From Nicotiana tabacum (Eukaryota; Streptophyta; Magnoliopsida; Solanales; Solanaceae): 64,000 bases of DNA. The stretch spans positions 95,526,826 through 95,590,825 of the forward strand of contig NC_134093.1 of the NCBI RefSeq assembly GCF_000715075.1. The letters run 5' to 3'. This document shows, one piece after another, positions 47,601 through 56,424 of this stretch. Made by a program: the position numbers and the translations under genes. Under the pieces are notes generated by a model. The model saw nothing but the letters and a program-made list of their open reading frames with translations. It ran no database searches and was not told where the DNA came from. The number at the start of each line of letters is the position of its first letter. Within the stretch, counting starts at the first letter, position 1.

Positions 47601-50600
47601 CACTTCTCAAAATAAGTTGATTTTAGAAGTTTGGTCAAACATGCTATAAGTGATGCTCTTATAGTTGTATAATGACTTTAGTCTTTTGTTTTAATATATT
47701 ATACTCTAATCATTAATTACCAAAAGTAAAACCTCTTTCTGATTTTGCTATCCATTATGTAATCAACTGTATTACTAAATTTTACATAGTTAATTGTAAT
47801 ATTCTCTTCCCTATACAAATATTGTTTGGTCTAGACTATAATTTTGTAGAAGCAGTTGTTTGCGACTATTACGTACCTGATACAGTCATTACACTCTTAG
47901 GATGCTCAGATTACCAAGTCTTAGCCAAAATATTGCAAACATTAGACGAAACACTTCTAGGAAAACTTGTTCCTGCTTTATTTGCCATTAACGAAGCAAT
48001 AACAAAATAAAGTGGAACTAGTTCATGACAATGTTAATATTAGCTAGCTTGGCCTCTTCACTGGCTAAAAACACGAAGGATTGCATCAATTCTTTTCAAA
48101 CTAATCATCTTAATTATCTTCTCATGCATCTAGAGATGATCTAATTATCGTTGTTTCAACATATGCTATACACTAAGCACAAGTTATGTTCACGTCTCTA
48201 ATGCCATGAACAAGAACTTTGGGAAGTAAACGATTTCGACCTCTAGAATTGCGAAGCCGAGTTTGAGGTACTTTGTGTAAATTGCTTGGACCAAGCATCC
48301 TGCTAAGAGCTTCTCGACATATCATCCATGTGGCTATACCATATGGTCGGTTCAGTAATCTCTGCAACACCTTGGCTCATTTTATGTAGTTACCCAACAA
48401 CAACAACAACAACAACGACGCAGTGAAATTCCACGAGTGGGATTTGGGGAGGGTAGTGTGTACGCAGACCTTATCCCTACCCCGAGGGGTAGAGAGGCTG
48501 TTTCTGATAGACCCTCGGCTCAAGAAGACGAAAAGATGACGAAAAGAGATAATCTATCAGTACCATCAATAAAACTATAGAAAACATAACAGCATCACAA
48601 GAACCAGAAAATAGATGAAAAGCAAAACAATAACCAGTAGATAAAGTCCGCCACTAAGAGAAACGAAAGAGTGGTGTGAACTCAACATTAACCACTAGCA
48701 GTCTAAGACTAAATCTTAACAGGCTAGCCTCACTCTGGAGTGCCGTAGAGATATGCACAAATCTCCCCTAACCTACAACCTTAATGCTCGACCTTCACAA
48801 CTTCCTGTCTAGGGCCATGTTCTCGGTAATTTGAAGCCACGCCATGTCCTGCCTGATCACCTCTCCACAGTACTTCTTGCCCCGCCCTCTCTCTCTTCTC
48901 GTACCTACCAAAGCCAACCGCTCACACCTCCTTACCGGGACATCTGGGCTTCTCCTCTGAACGTGCCCGAACCCCATATGAGCCTTGCTTCCCGCAGCTT
49001 GTCATCCATGGGGGCCACACCCACCTTCTCCCGAATATCTTCATTCCTAACCTTATCCATCCTAGTGTGCTCGCACATCCACCTCAATATTCTCATTTTT
49101 ACTACTTTCATCTTATGAATATGTGAGTTCTTAACTTGCCAACACTCAGCCCCATATGTAGTTACCCAACTTTAGTAATAATATTTCATAGTTATAGTTA
49201 CCCTGGTCAAGACCGGAAGCATGAGCAACTTCTTTCAAGGTGCTTATACTCTCATTGTTATCCCGGTAAGAAAAGTTATGTATTCTAATCAATACCATAC
49301 TTAAATTCTGCTCTACTCAACTTTTCAAGAAAGCAAATTCAACGGTATCATTATGTGGTAATTTGGCTAGGTTTCTTTCTAAATTAAGAAAGTGCTAAAA
49401 AGATTTTGAAAACCCAATGCCTCAAAATTCCTTACCGCTGCATTTATACGACACAGAATCCGATCATAAGTAATTCACATATATGGTAGGCCAATAAATA
49501 AAATGAAAAAGCACGTCTACAGAATTTACTTTAAAAATAATTCACTAAAAGAACATTACACTGTAGGAATATTTGTCAAATTCATGTCCATACTCATGTT
49601 TTTATCCATTTCAGTATATAAACTAGATGATGAATAGTTCAGTCTATTGCTTCTTTAAGTCTAGAACTTGTAAAGTGCAATAAGGTGTAAACTAGAATGA
49701 GTAGGTAAGTTTAAATTGATGTATTTATGAAAGGTAAGACCTATTGCTTCTTTAGGTCTATTTCTTTATGCCATTCCTTACACTGACCCATAAGCTCATT
49801 GTTCATCTTGATTTTCTTATGTATTGTGTTTACGTAATTGATTAATAGCATTTCTTTATATTTAATGTTGTTAGTGTGCCCTCTTATAATGGCCTTGGTT
49901 GATGCATCCACCTTCAGGAGTCGATGGATCAACGAAGGAAAATCATGTGAATGAGCCTTAGAATGTCTTTAGTTGACGCCCTAGGATATCGCTAATAGTG
50001 GTAGTGCTGAAAATCTGGTTGAGAAAGTATGTTCTCACGATGTGAAACTTAACTGGAGTTGGGGGTTTCTAGCCATAATTAATTCACTTATTAACGCATA
50101 CAAAGATGATTAAGATGAGCTTGGTTTGATTTGTCCATTGTTTATTGTGATTGAGCTGAATGTATACGAGTCATAGTATGCGTAATTACCCAAATAAGAA
50201 AATACTTAAAATGTATAGTTAATATACTACAACAACAACAACCTAGTTAAATCCCACTAGTGGGGTCTGGGGAGGGTAGAGTGTACGCATATCTTACCCC
50301 TACCCTGGAGGGGTGTACAGTTAATATAATAAGTCTTTTATAGAGCATAGAATAAATTCCTATCAATCTTTAACATTTACATAAATTGAAAATCTTGGCA
50401 TATGCATTTCCCAAGGAGATGTAAACATGAGGTTTCAGGATATTAGAGACTAACAAAGCATTGTTGGAAGGAAAAGAGATAGGAGGGCACTTTTGGGGAG
50501 AAAGCTCATAAGGGAGGAATTGGAAGGACAAAAATTAACTGTGTAATATTCTTCCTAATGCACCTTGAAGATACAAGTTGACCCGTTTCAATTTATATGA

Positions 50601-53600
50601 GGTAGTTTGATTTTGCATGGAGTTTAAGGAAAAAAAAAAAGACTTTTGAATCTCGTGGTCCTAAAAGCTTTGTGGGGTCATGATATTTGTGTGGCTATAA
50701 AAGTTTCTCAATAGGGGAAAAATAGGTAAAAATAAAAAGTTTAAAGTTAAATTGTTTTCAAAAGTTTAAAGTTAAATTTATTAATATATTGGATATGTTA
50801 CCATCTCAAAAAAAAAAAATTATTTTCAAATATAAAAATGTATCATTCTTTTTGAAACAAAGTAGTAAGTAAAGTGTGTCATATAAATTGAAACGGAGGG
50901 AGTAATATATAACTTCAGGGAATGGGAACTCAACGATTGAGTAGTCAGTCATTACCAAGCAATTTAGCGAGGAGGAGAATTACAGGCCAACCCTGGATAA
51001 AGTAACATTTCAGAGGATTAGTAGGGATGAAAGCGTAGCATTTGATAGACCTTTGATAAAGAAGAGAGTTGATGCAGGGACTAGCGAGGTCAGTAAGGTT
51101 CTGGGTTGTTATGGGTTTATGATGGTCTTTTTCCTTCGTTTCTGGGAATTAATGGACAATGATGTGATAGGATGCGTTCATTATTTTTATGTATGGTACT
51201 TTTGAGAAAGGTTATACTCATTTCATTTTGCTCATTTGGAAGATTGAGCCAAGGACATATAAAGAGTCTTTGCATCTATTATTTTCATGAATGGTACTTT
51301 TTAGAAGAGTGTTAGCTCATTTTCATTTTGCTCTATTGGAAGAATGGGGCCAAGGAGATATAAAGAGTCTTGCTCTGTTAGTTTGGTAGAGAATGTCTAT
51401 AAAATATTGTTGTTTTAACAAAAAAGGAGTCTATTAAGTAATTGCTTATGTTCCTATAGAGGAGGTTAAAAGCAATTGGGAATTTGTGTAAGTTGGGCTC
51501 ATGCTTACTGCAATTGTGAATTTTTTTGATACATTTGCTTGAGAGGATGGATTTTGAACATACCCAGAAAGAGGGATACACATTTCATATCTAATCATTA
51601 GAAAAGACGATACTTATCGAAAAGGTTTATTTTGTGCCTCACACAACTGAAACTAGTTGTGTGAGTCTTTTTTTTGTCTCATAAGTTGGTGGACCTAAAC
51701 CTTACACTTTTCGGTCTACAAACTTTGGGTCCACCAACTTGTGAGACAAAAAGAAGCCTCACACAATTAATGTCGGTTGTGTGAGGCACAAAGTAAATTT
51801 TTTCATACTTATCACCATTGCGCCCTAGGATGTGACCTAGTGGTCAATGAAGCTAGAATGAACCATGGGAGACCAGAGTTCAAATCCTAGCCGAGCGAAG
51901 AAGAAATCGTTAAGTGATTTCTTCCCATTTGTCCGAGTCTTAGTAGATAGAATTATTCGTTACCTATGATTTTAAGAGGTAGCAGATACAGTGATTTAAT
52001 GAAGGTGCACACAGGTGCCTAGATATCACCATTACTAAAATAAAAAGTAAAAAATGACATTGTTGAAATTAATCCTTTTCAAAGCATGCCCAGGAGGATG
52101 ATGAAAGAATTTTTGTGGAGCGGGAAGAAAGGAAGAATAAGTACCACTTGGTAGATTGGAAAAAAAAAATTAGCATTCGTAGCAATGGGTGGGGGCAAGA
52201 GATACGAACATTGTCCATATTTCAATAGGACATCTTTAGAGGAATAGTTGGGAAATTTGAACATAAGAGAACATATTATGGCGGATAGTGATGACGACTA
52301 AATGTGGGAGGTCGAATGAAGGTTGGTTTTTGGGAAGGTAAGAACTACATATGAATTGAACTTGAGGAAATGGATCATGACGGAAAAGGAAAATTTTACC
52401 AGATTTGTTGCTTAAAACATCAATAACAGCACCAAGATATGTTTTTTGGCGGGAGTAAAGCTGTGAGGGACAATTTTATTGGAGGCCTTTCCATGGGGTG
52501 TGCTATGGTGTATGGAAAGAGACGACAGTGGCATGATTATTCATATCTCTGTATATTTCAATTTATCAATTGCTTTTAAAGGATTTAAAATAACAAAAGT
52601 ATTTGCTTTAAAAAAATTTGTATAATCTATGCCTAGGACACCATTTATCGAACCATGAATGAAGTAAAGCATGAGAGAAAGCATATCGGCTAGTGATGTG
52701 AGGTCCCAATTCTTGACTGGTGGGGACACCAAAGGCATATGCCCTTCCATCCCTGCCATCTTTTTTTGAATAAGCCTAGGTCATATCTTTAAAAGATTTA
52801 GTTTCTTCTCTTTCTAAGCAATTTGGATAAATAATTTGACCTTCACAATATTTTTAGGTAACTAAGTTTAGGATTTTTCTTGCAAGTTTAGTTTGTTTGG
52901 TGCATTATCTTTTTCCTCTTGAAGATAAATATTTTTAAAAATTTATTACTTTAGTAAATACTTTATTACATCACAACCAATTTATCTTTTGCCAGTCAAT
53001 CTTTTAAACTATTTGGTTATCCTTTTCTTGACAGGAGGTTTTTTTTGGGGGGGGTGGGTGGGTGGGTAAATAAAGTTCTGTTGTACCTGCATCAATTTTG
53101 ATATGGTATGCCCCATCACTAGGGGAGGGCATAGTTTTGGCAAAACACTAATTCTATAATTTCAGATTTTGGTTTGGTGTTTTGGAATTACGGTTTGGAT
53201 TTTCGAATATCTGACTTCATACTTTATGTTTGGCCCTACCAATTCGACATTTGTCCATTCCTAAGCCCAATAGTAAATTAAATCAGACAACCACCGAAAA
53301 GGAGAATAGGGTTTCAAAGTATAACCAAGTATATTATTCTTTTCTAGTTTCTACACGGTACTCACCACACTCGCTGCTTTCTGAAGTTGAGTAGCTAAAG
53401 TGAACCACTTTTGTTGGTCTCACATACTTTTTGGTGTTACTCGAAAAAGTGGAGCACTCCGTATCTATTAGTGACTCATCTGCTGCTATTGTAAACAAAT
53501 TCAAGCTGACCAGTGGCATATTTCAAAGGTTTCATGGTTGAACGGGCATTTAATGCCTAAAAATCCTAACGATATATTACTTTGTTTTTTTTCTTTTCTT

Positions 53601-54965
53601 ATTGTAATACTTTTTCTTATATCAAGGGTTTGCATTTGTACTTTTTTTTAAGAACCGTAGTATCCGGGTCAGCTTGCGCTTACCTCGACTAATTCCATGG
53701 GATACCTGCTACCTCCCACCAACATCAGGTACCAGGTAACTCTATATACCAAGGCTTGGATAGATGGAAAGAAATCACCTAGTGTTTTTGCGTCCGCTGA
53801 GATTTGAATATGAGATCCTACCCACTTCATTGACCACTAGGCAATACTTTTGGGTGGTTTGCATTTGTACTTATAGTTGTCAAATGATTATGGTGGGAGT
53901 GTGGAATTATTAAGGCACTTGGCAAGGATACTTTATTTGGGCATTCACTTTTGTAGGAAGAAATCCAACTTATAGGCTCAAAACTGAAAATCCGAAATAA
54001 CCAATCCGAATAATTTGAAACCGAACTTTAAAGCACCTAATGAATCCGAGCTTATGTAGTTTGGGTTTGGTCTTAATTTCTAAAATCCGAAAATTGAAAA
54101 TCCAAACTGAAGTTTTCATAATCCAATCCGACCCCACCCTACCCATCACTCCTAAAACCCTTGCCAAGGAGTCAACTGACTTTTTCCCACTTTGCTACCT
54201 TAGCACTCTAACAGGCAACATCAAGGTTAGAGGTAGAGAATCCTTTCACTTGGTTATTTCCTACTTGTCAAAATATATCTTGCATTCTACTATGCATTTC
54301 CATTAAAGTTTTCAGTAGAAAGGCTATAAAGTGGATTACTTGTTAAATTATTGAAAGAGAATTAACTGCAGTATAAAAAGACACAAGAACTTAAAGCCAC
54401 TAGTTATTATTCATACCGATTTATCCACATAGATGGAAGTGGATTGTTTATTGAGGAGATGTTGCTTTCACGACTTGACTGTTTATTTCTACTTCATATG
54501 GTTCTTACTGCTAATTATCCTTGGTATAAATCACAGGTTGCTGGAAGTAGGGCAAGATTTCAGGATCCTCGTTCTATCAATCCTGGATTTATTGATGATA
54601 TTCGGGGGACTTCGGATTATATGAATGCTGGGCACAATGTTTTTCCTGGGTCTTCAGAGAATTTGAATGCGGGGCGCCCTACTTTTCAAGGATATGGGTC
54701 TCCTGCTGGACAGAGCAGCAATATTCAGCAAGGCGCTTACCACCAGAGTTATCCTGCTCAACAAAGTGCATATCAAAGTTACACAGCTAAAAGTGGCTAT
54801 CCTAGTGGTAGTCCTTCCCAATTGCCTTACCAAAACTATAATCCTCATCAAGCTCCATATCAGAGCATGAACTCACAGCAGCAGCCGCAGCCGCAGCCGC
54901 AGCAGCAGTATCAGCAGCAGCCGTCATACCAGAACATGACTGCACAAGGTTCCTACCATTATTGA
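35627..54965 (+). CDS. Five-KH-domain RNA-binding protein (HEN4/At4g18375-like), 7 coding exons
   Basis: Coding exons 35721-36353, 37180-37653, 37730-37975, 38125-38337, 43498-43553, 43639-43729 and 54537-54965 all have GT/AG borders and join in frame to 713 codons plus TGA. KH1 is at residues ~45-115 (GKGG loop 61-64), KH2 ~155-235 (GRKG 174-177), KH3 ~315-370 (GKGG 332-335), KH4 ~394-470 (GQGG 414-417), and a worn KH5 ~552-605 is split by the 10.8-kb intron. The C-terminal ~95 residues are Gln/Tyr/Pro/Ser-rich. Five KH domains in two pairs plus one is the plan of the plant HEN4/RCF3/FLK group, nuclear proteins in mRNA processing and flowering or stress control. The exact orthologue is not certain. 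The ATG at 35721 is the first after the leader acceptor. Confidence 0.85.
35721..36353 (+). CDS. KH gene coding exon 1 (KH1 and most of KH2)
   Basis: 211 codons. KH1 has [22 protein letters not shown]2 has [20 protein letters not shown] basic N-terminus ([13 protein letters not shown]) may act in nuclear import. The donor CAA|GTAAGT is phase 0. The exon itself begins at 35627 with 94 bp of leader. Confidence 0.88.
36354..37179 (+). other. KH gene intron 1 of the coding region
   Basis: 826 bp, GT-AG, T-rich. It contains an imperfect tandem duplication near 36575-36690 (CTTATCTTCAAGCATCTACT twice). No element recognised. Confidence 0.75.
37180..37653 (+). CDS. KH gene coding exon 2 (end of KH2, linker, KH3)
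   Basis: 158 codons after acceptor [23 protein letters not shown] completes KH2; a Pro/Gly/Met-rich linker follows; KH3 has [20 protein letters not shown]. Donor GAG|GTAATG, phase 0. Confidence 0.88.
37730..37975 (+). CDS. KH gene coding exon 3 (KH4)
   Basis: 82 codons after acceptor CCTTCCAG. KH4 has [20 protein letters not shown]. Donor CAG|GTGATT, phase 0. The region is intact. Confidence 0.87.
38125..38337 (+). CDS. KH gene coding exon 4 (end of KH4)
   Basis: 71 codons after acceptor [28 protein letters not shown] closes KH4, as [12 protein letters not shown] closes KH2. Donor AAG|GTATGG, phase 0, leading into a 5.2-kb intron. Confidence 0.87.
38338..39465 (+). other. KH gene intron 4, first part
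   Basis: Unique-looking intron sequence. Short frames at 38405-38653 and 38628-38987 show no domain and are not called genes. Confidence 0.6.
39466..39780 (-). mobile_element. RTE LINE 3'-end fragment (older copy)
   Basis: Carries the 3' tail TAAGCCTCAGTACCAAACAA, GTTGGAGTCGGCTATGTGAA and the segment GATTCCAAGGATTTGTAGG that recurs at 39960-40070 in the adjacent LINE. Minus orientation, truncated at TTTTAGGCCT. Confidence 0.7.
39800..41652 (-). mobile_element. RTE-clade LINE, 5'-truncated, with 18-bp target duplication
   Basis: Flanked by perfect copies of TGGAGCTTTAAGTACAAA at 39782-39799 and 41653-41670. The minus strand carries reverse transcriptase ([46 protein letters not shown]), a VDDIVLI box near 40650-40680 and C-terminal text ([37 protein letters not shown]). 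The tail starts with AAC repeats. Frames are broken, and a MITE (40869-41138) interrupts reverse transcriptase. It has no visible effect on KH exons. Confidence 0.88.
40869..41138 (+). mobile_element. CTCCCTCC-type MITE inside the LINE
   Basis: Inverted ends CTCCCTCCGTTTCAATT and AATTGAAACAGAGGGAG, with the internal landmarks of the family (TTAGTCCGTTCCAAAAAG, TTTTATAGCCACACAAATAT). 270 bp. A TA follows the right end, as in Stowaway-like insertions. Confidence 0.82.
41671..42578 (+). other. KH gene intron 4, middle part
   Basis: No gene or clear element. The plus-strand frame at 42380-42583 is not supported by any domain. Confidence 0.5.
42579..43200 (-). mobile_element. Small LTR/TRIM-like relic
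   Basis: A perfect Met-type primer-binding site (sense TGGTATCAGAGC) lies at 43045-43056, directly before TGTAAAAGACG at 43057. A second TGTAAAAAGGG start lies at 42579, and both starts share AGAGAATAC and CTACAAGRGGAGCTSCTTAA. The interval between is ~250 bp without coding sequence. LTR ends are not defined. Confidence 0.4.
43498..43553 (+). CDS. KH gene coding exon 5 (56 bp)
   Basis: Small exon after acceptor CTCTGTAG reading [18 protein letters not shown]. It ends in phase 2 (AG|GTACTA), and the next exon supplies the missing base. Confidence 0.78.
43639..43729 (+). CDS. KH gene coding exon 6 (first half of KH5)
   Basis: 91 bp after acceptor ACTCTAG, reading [19 protein letters not shown] then [11 protein letters not shown]. 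Exons 5 and 6 together make 49 codons. The domain start fits KH5, but the usual GSVIGxGG reads GSAKRTGG. Donor GAG|GTAAAT, phase 0. Confidence 0.8.
44251..44368 (+). mobile_element. CTCCCTCC-type MITE, left half, split by a LINE
   Basis: Matches the MITE at 40869 up to TTTTACCCTTAATTA and stops where a LINE begins. The right half resumes at 46582. Confidence 0.8.
44369..46581 (-). mobile_element. RTE-clade LINE inserted in a MITE (target duplication TTAATTA)
   Basis: TTAATTA at 44362-44368 and 46582-46588 flanks the insertion. The minus strand encodes reverse transcriptase ([65 protein letters not shown]) and the C-terminal region ([47 protein letters not shown]). The catalytic FADD box reads FAYD, so the enzyme is dead. 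At least two frameshifts occur (about 45400-45550 and 46200). The 3' tail with GGTAAGGTCTGCTTACACAC lies at 44768-44880 and ends in CAA repeats. Confidence 0.88.
44386..44767. mobile_element. DNA-transposon MITE inside the LINE tail
   Basis: Inverted ends CAGTGTTGTCAAAGGCG and CGCCTTTGATAACACTG enclose 382 bp rich in GCGC/GCGCTT words at both ends with an AT-rich centre. Probably hAT-like from end shape. The surrounding CAA-repeat tail hides any 8-bp target duplication. Confidence 0.75.
46589..46733 (+). mobile_element. CTCCCTCC-type MITE, right half
   Basis: Continues the MITE broken at 44368: GAAGTTTTTTATAGCCACAC, then AGCTTTTAAAACCACAAA, ending GAAATGAGGGAG. Confidence 0.8.
46755..46984 (+). 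mobile_element. CTCCCTCC-type MITE, complete, TA duplication
   Basis: 230 bp from CTCCCTCCGTCCCAATTTA to AATTGGGACAGATAGAG, flanked by TA on both sides (46753-46754, 46985-46986). Confidence 0.8.
47003..47085 (-). mobile_element. RTE/SINE 3'-tail fragment
   Basis: ACAACAACAACAACAACAA followed by the tail GTGTAATCCCATATATGGGG and GGGTAGTGTGTAAGTAGACC. Only the last ~80 bp of the family remain; no target duplication found. Confidence 0.65.
47334..47642. mobile_element. MITE with TGTTTGGCCA ends
   Basis: Ends TGTTTGGCCAAG and TTTGGTCAAACA are inverted; the interior is made of repeated AAAAGCACTTTT words in both orientations. This is a familiar Solanaceae MITE type, probably hAT-related. Confidence 0.65.
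47822..48370. other. Unassigned segment with two short open frames
   Basis: A plus frame 47822-48010 (62 codons, ending [11 protein letters not shown]) and a minus frame 48173-48370 (65 codons, [20 protein letters not shown]). Neither has a domain I know. They could be captured gene scraps. They lie in KH intron 6. Confidence 0.25.
48399..49154 (-). mobile_element. RTE-clade LINE, short 3' copy, 16-bp target duplication
   Basis: TATGTAGTTACCCAAC is repeated perfectly at 48383-48398 and 49155-49170. Inside, the CAA-repeat tail and GGGTAGTGTGTACGCAGACC text lie at the left, and C-terminal LINE protein on the minus strand ([32 protein letters not shown]) at 48795-48977. The 756-bp copy is heavily 5'-truncated. 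Confidence 0.9.
49171..50216 (+). other. KH intron 6, unassigned part
   Basis: AT-rich. The minus frame at 49741-49932 shows no domain. Nothing further seen. Confidence 0.4.
50227..50318 (-). mobile_element. 92-bp RTE/SINE tail insertion with target duplication
   Basis: AGTTAATATA at 50217-50226 and 50319-50328 flanks only the tail (CTACAACAACAACAACC, GTGGGGTCTGGGGAGGG, TCTTACCCCTACC). It is an extreme 5'-truncated copy. Confidence 0.8.
50576..50902 (-). mobile_element. CTCCCTCC-type MITE, reverse orientation
   Basis: Ends ACCCGTTTCAATTTATATG and AAATTGAAACGGAGGGAG; carries GTGGGGTCATGATATTTGTG in reverse order to the other copies, plus a local duplication (AAAGTTTAAAGTTAAAT). Confidence 0.78.
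50925..51600 (+). pseudogene. L1-type LINE relic, reverse transcriptase part
   Basis: Plus-strand text [34 protein letters not shown] and [11 protein letters not shown] resembles the PGPDGFTMAFFQxxW...VxDDV...FF stretch of plant L1 reverse transcriptase. A 98-bp imperfect tandem duplication (51181-51278, 51279-51375) follows. Very degenerate. Confidence 0.5.
51619..51804. mobile_element. Mutator-like fold-back MITE with 9-bp target duplication
   Basis: ATACTTATC at 51610-51618 and 51805-51813 flanks a 186-bp element whose ends are inverted (GAAAAGGTTTATTTTGTGCC and GGCACAAAGTAAATTTTTTC). The arms extend through GTGGACC/GGTCCACC and nearly meet, so the whole unit can fold. Confidence 0.85.
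51820..52023 (+). mobile_element. tRNA-derived SINE (204 bp), 10-bp target duplication
   Basis: TATCACCATT at 51810-51819 and 52024-52033 flanks the element. An A-box-like TGACCTAGTGG (51833-51843) and a B-box-like GAGTTCAAATCC (51876-51887) lie at tRNA spacing. The body matches the copy at 53644 in reverse. Confidence 0.85.
52080..52530 (+). pseudogene. L1-type LINE relic, C-terminal part
   Basis: Text such as [18 protein letters not shown] and a GGGKRYEHC stretch resembles the FLWSG...HLVxWxxIC segment after reverse transcriptase in plant L1 elements. Probably the same old element as 50925-51600, separated by the MULE MITE and SINE. Confidence 0.5.
53047..53066 (+). other. G-quadruplex motif in KH intron 6
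   Basis: Eight G followed by three TGGG units: four or more G-runs of at least three with one-base loops, on the sense strand. Confidence 0.75.
53644..53855 (-). mobile_element. tRNA-derived SINE, reverse, 17-bp target duplication
   Basis: GGTTTGCATTTGTACTT at 53627-53643 and 53856-53872 is perfect. On the minus strand CCTAGTGGTCAATGAAG (A-box side) and ATTCAAATCTCAGC (B-box side) match the SINE at 51820, and the T-rich end lies next to the left duplication. Confidence 0.87.
53873..54536 (+). other. End of KH intron 6
   Basis: Unique-looking sequence with several CCGAAA/AATCCG words. It ends in the acceptor AATCACAG. No gene seen. Confidence 0.5.
54537..54965 (+). CDS. KH gene coding exon 7 (end of KH5, Q/Y-rich tail)
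   Basis: 142 codons plus TGA after acceptor [26 protein letters not shown] and [11 protein letters not shown] fit the second half of KH5. The tail has tyrosine-spaced repeats (AYQSY, PYQNYN, APYQS) and a CAG/CCG run (54878-54921) encoding [15 protein letters not shown], a low-complexity, phase-separation-type composition. Confidence 0.85.
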   Translation, partial: VAGSRARFQDPRSINPGFIDDIRGTSDYMNAGHNVFPGSSENLNAGRPTFQGYGSPAGQSSNIQQGAYHQSYPAQQSAYQSYTAKSGYPSGSPSQLPYQNYNPHQAPYQSMNSQQQPQPQPQQQYQQQPSYQNMTAQGSYHY

Positions 54966-55400
54966 TGCTAGATACTAAGTTCCTCAAAATACTTATGGTA
55001 GGTTTTAGTCAGTCTTGTACCCTAATTTAATCTCATGTTGTGCTATACTTGTTTCTGAAAGTGTTACTAAAAGTAATTTAACTGCTTGCATTCTATGGAA
55101 CTTCCCCCACCCCCTTAGTGCATTGGTTAAGAGTAGCGTATTATGGTTGGAGAGGTTAAGTAGTTAAAGGTTTGGCAAATTTTCAGAGATCTCGCTTCAG
55201 TTTAACTCTGTAACATTTAACTTCCTTGTGGCTTACGGTAATACACTGAACTCCCTTATATAGATTTCTTTGTAATGAGATTGTTACTCTTTAGAATTTG
55301 TTTATTCTACATATATAAATCGATTGATTTACCTTGCTCTTTAAAATATGTTTATTCTACATAGATTAATTTAAGGGTAACAATAAACGTACAAGTACAT
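54966..55400 (+). other. Probable 3' UTR and end of the KH gene
   Basis: T-rich sequence after the TGA with AATTTGTTTATTC and AATAAACG near 55299-55390 as possible far-upstream and polyadenylation elements. The end is not determined. Confidence 0.35.
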
Positions 55401-55988
55401 TCAAGTTGTTCTTTGAGTAGGAGTACAGGTTATTCTTAACATATCTATCTTACCTCGTTAGCAGACCTGGTTCAACTATGCCATATTATTTTATTAGTCA
55501 ATATCTGGTATTCTCATTCTTATTCACCATTAGTACAAACCATGAATCATACATCCCTGTCGTTTGGTTCGCATTAGTAATGGCAAAATGGATAAAAATA
55601 ATAATTATCCATTCATATTATCCACTAAAAAATGGGTTGAATAATGAACTTAAAAATGGTTCAAATATGGATAAGATACTTATTATCCACTTAAAAAATA
55701 GATAACCAATATGTTTAATTTTTATTTTTGTAAAGACTCAAATAGGTGGAATTCTTTTCGGGTTTTTTTTTATCTAATTATACTATATTAGAAACTTATT
55801 TACCTATGTTCTCTGTGTTTTGTAGTTTTTAATAAGTATCTTAGGTTTTCTTACAAATTATGTAGATTGCTCTTTAAAAGGCTCTCATCCCATTATTAGT
55901 GCCTTCAATTAAGGGATTCAATTATATCATTTTCTTTTTTCCCTCTCCTCCTCTCTCTTTTTTTTTTTTACATCAAAATCCCTTAGAG

Positions 55989-56295
55989 CCCGTTTCGACA
56001 TAAAAAAAAATTCACATTTTTTCAAAAAAATTTTTAATTTTTTCCGAAATCAATGTTTGGCCATAAATTTTCAAATTTTACTTAGAAGATGGATTTTGGA
56101 ATTTTTCGAAAATTTTAAAAACTCCAAAAAGTTATTTTTTCAAAATTTTCACTCAGATCACTCACAAAATTTTAAATAACAACCCAAAATTATATTCATG
56201 TCCAAACACAACTCTAATTTTCAAATACCATTTTCACTTGAAAAAAAAATTCACTTTTTTCGGAATTTTACAATTCTTATGTCCAAACGCCCACT
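55989..56295. mobile_element. MITE with GCCCGTTTCGACATAA ends
   Basis: Left end GCCCGTTTCGACATAAAAAA and right end AATTCTTATGTCCAAACGCC are inverted; the interior is AAAATTTT-rich with TGTCCAAACACAACTC. Typical Solanaceae MITE, 307 bp. Confidence 0.7.
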
Positions 56296-56424
56296 TAATC
56301 TACGCCCAGAATCTCCATCTTCTCTCTTTCCACCATAGCCGACAACTATATATTATTAAAAAATCATCAATCGTTCTTTTGCTGGGAGACTGAACAACAC
56401 TGAAAATGAAGAAATATTCAGGAT

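Noticed and set aside
51820..52023. A tRNA gene
   Set aside because: A- and B-box-like sequences are present, but the acceptor stem and cloverleaf are not; target duplications and a second copy show it is a SINE.
35721..54965. Two separate genes (KH1-4, and a Q/Y-rich protein from 54444)
   Set aside because: Exons 5 and 6 bridge them in phase, and exon 7 begins with the second half of a KH domain whose first half is exon 6, so one gene is simpler. RNA data would decide.
54802..54987. Minus-strand frame with a poly-Ala run
   Set aside because: Antisense of the CAG/CCG run in KH exon 7.
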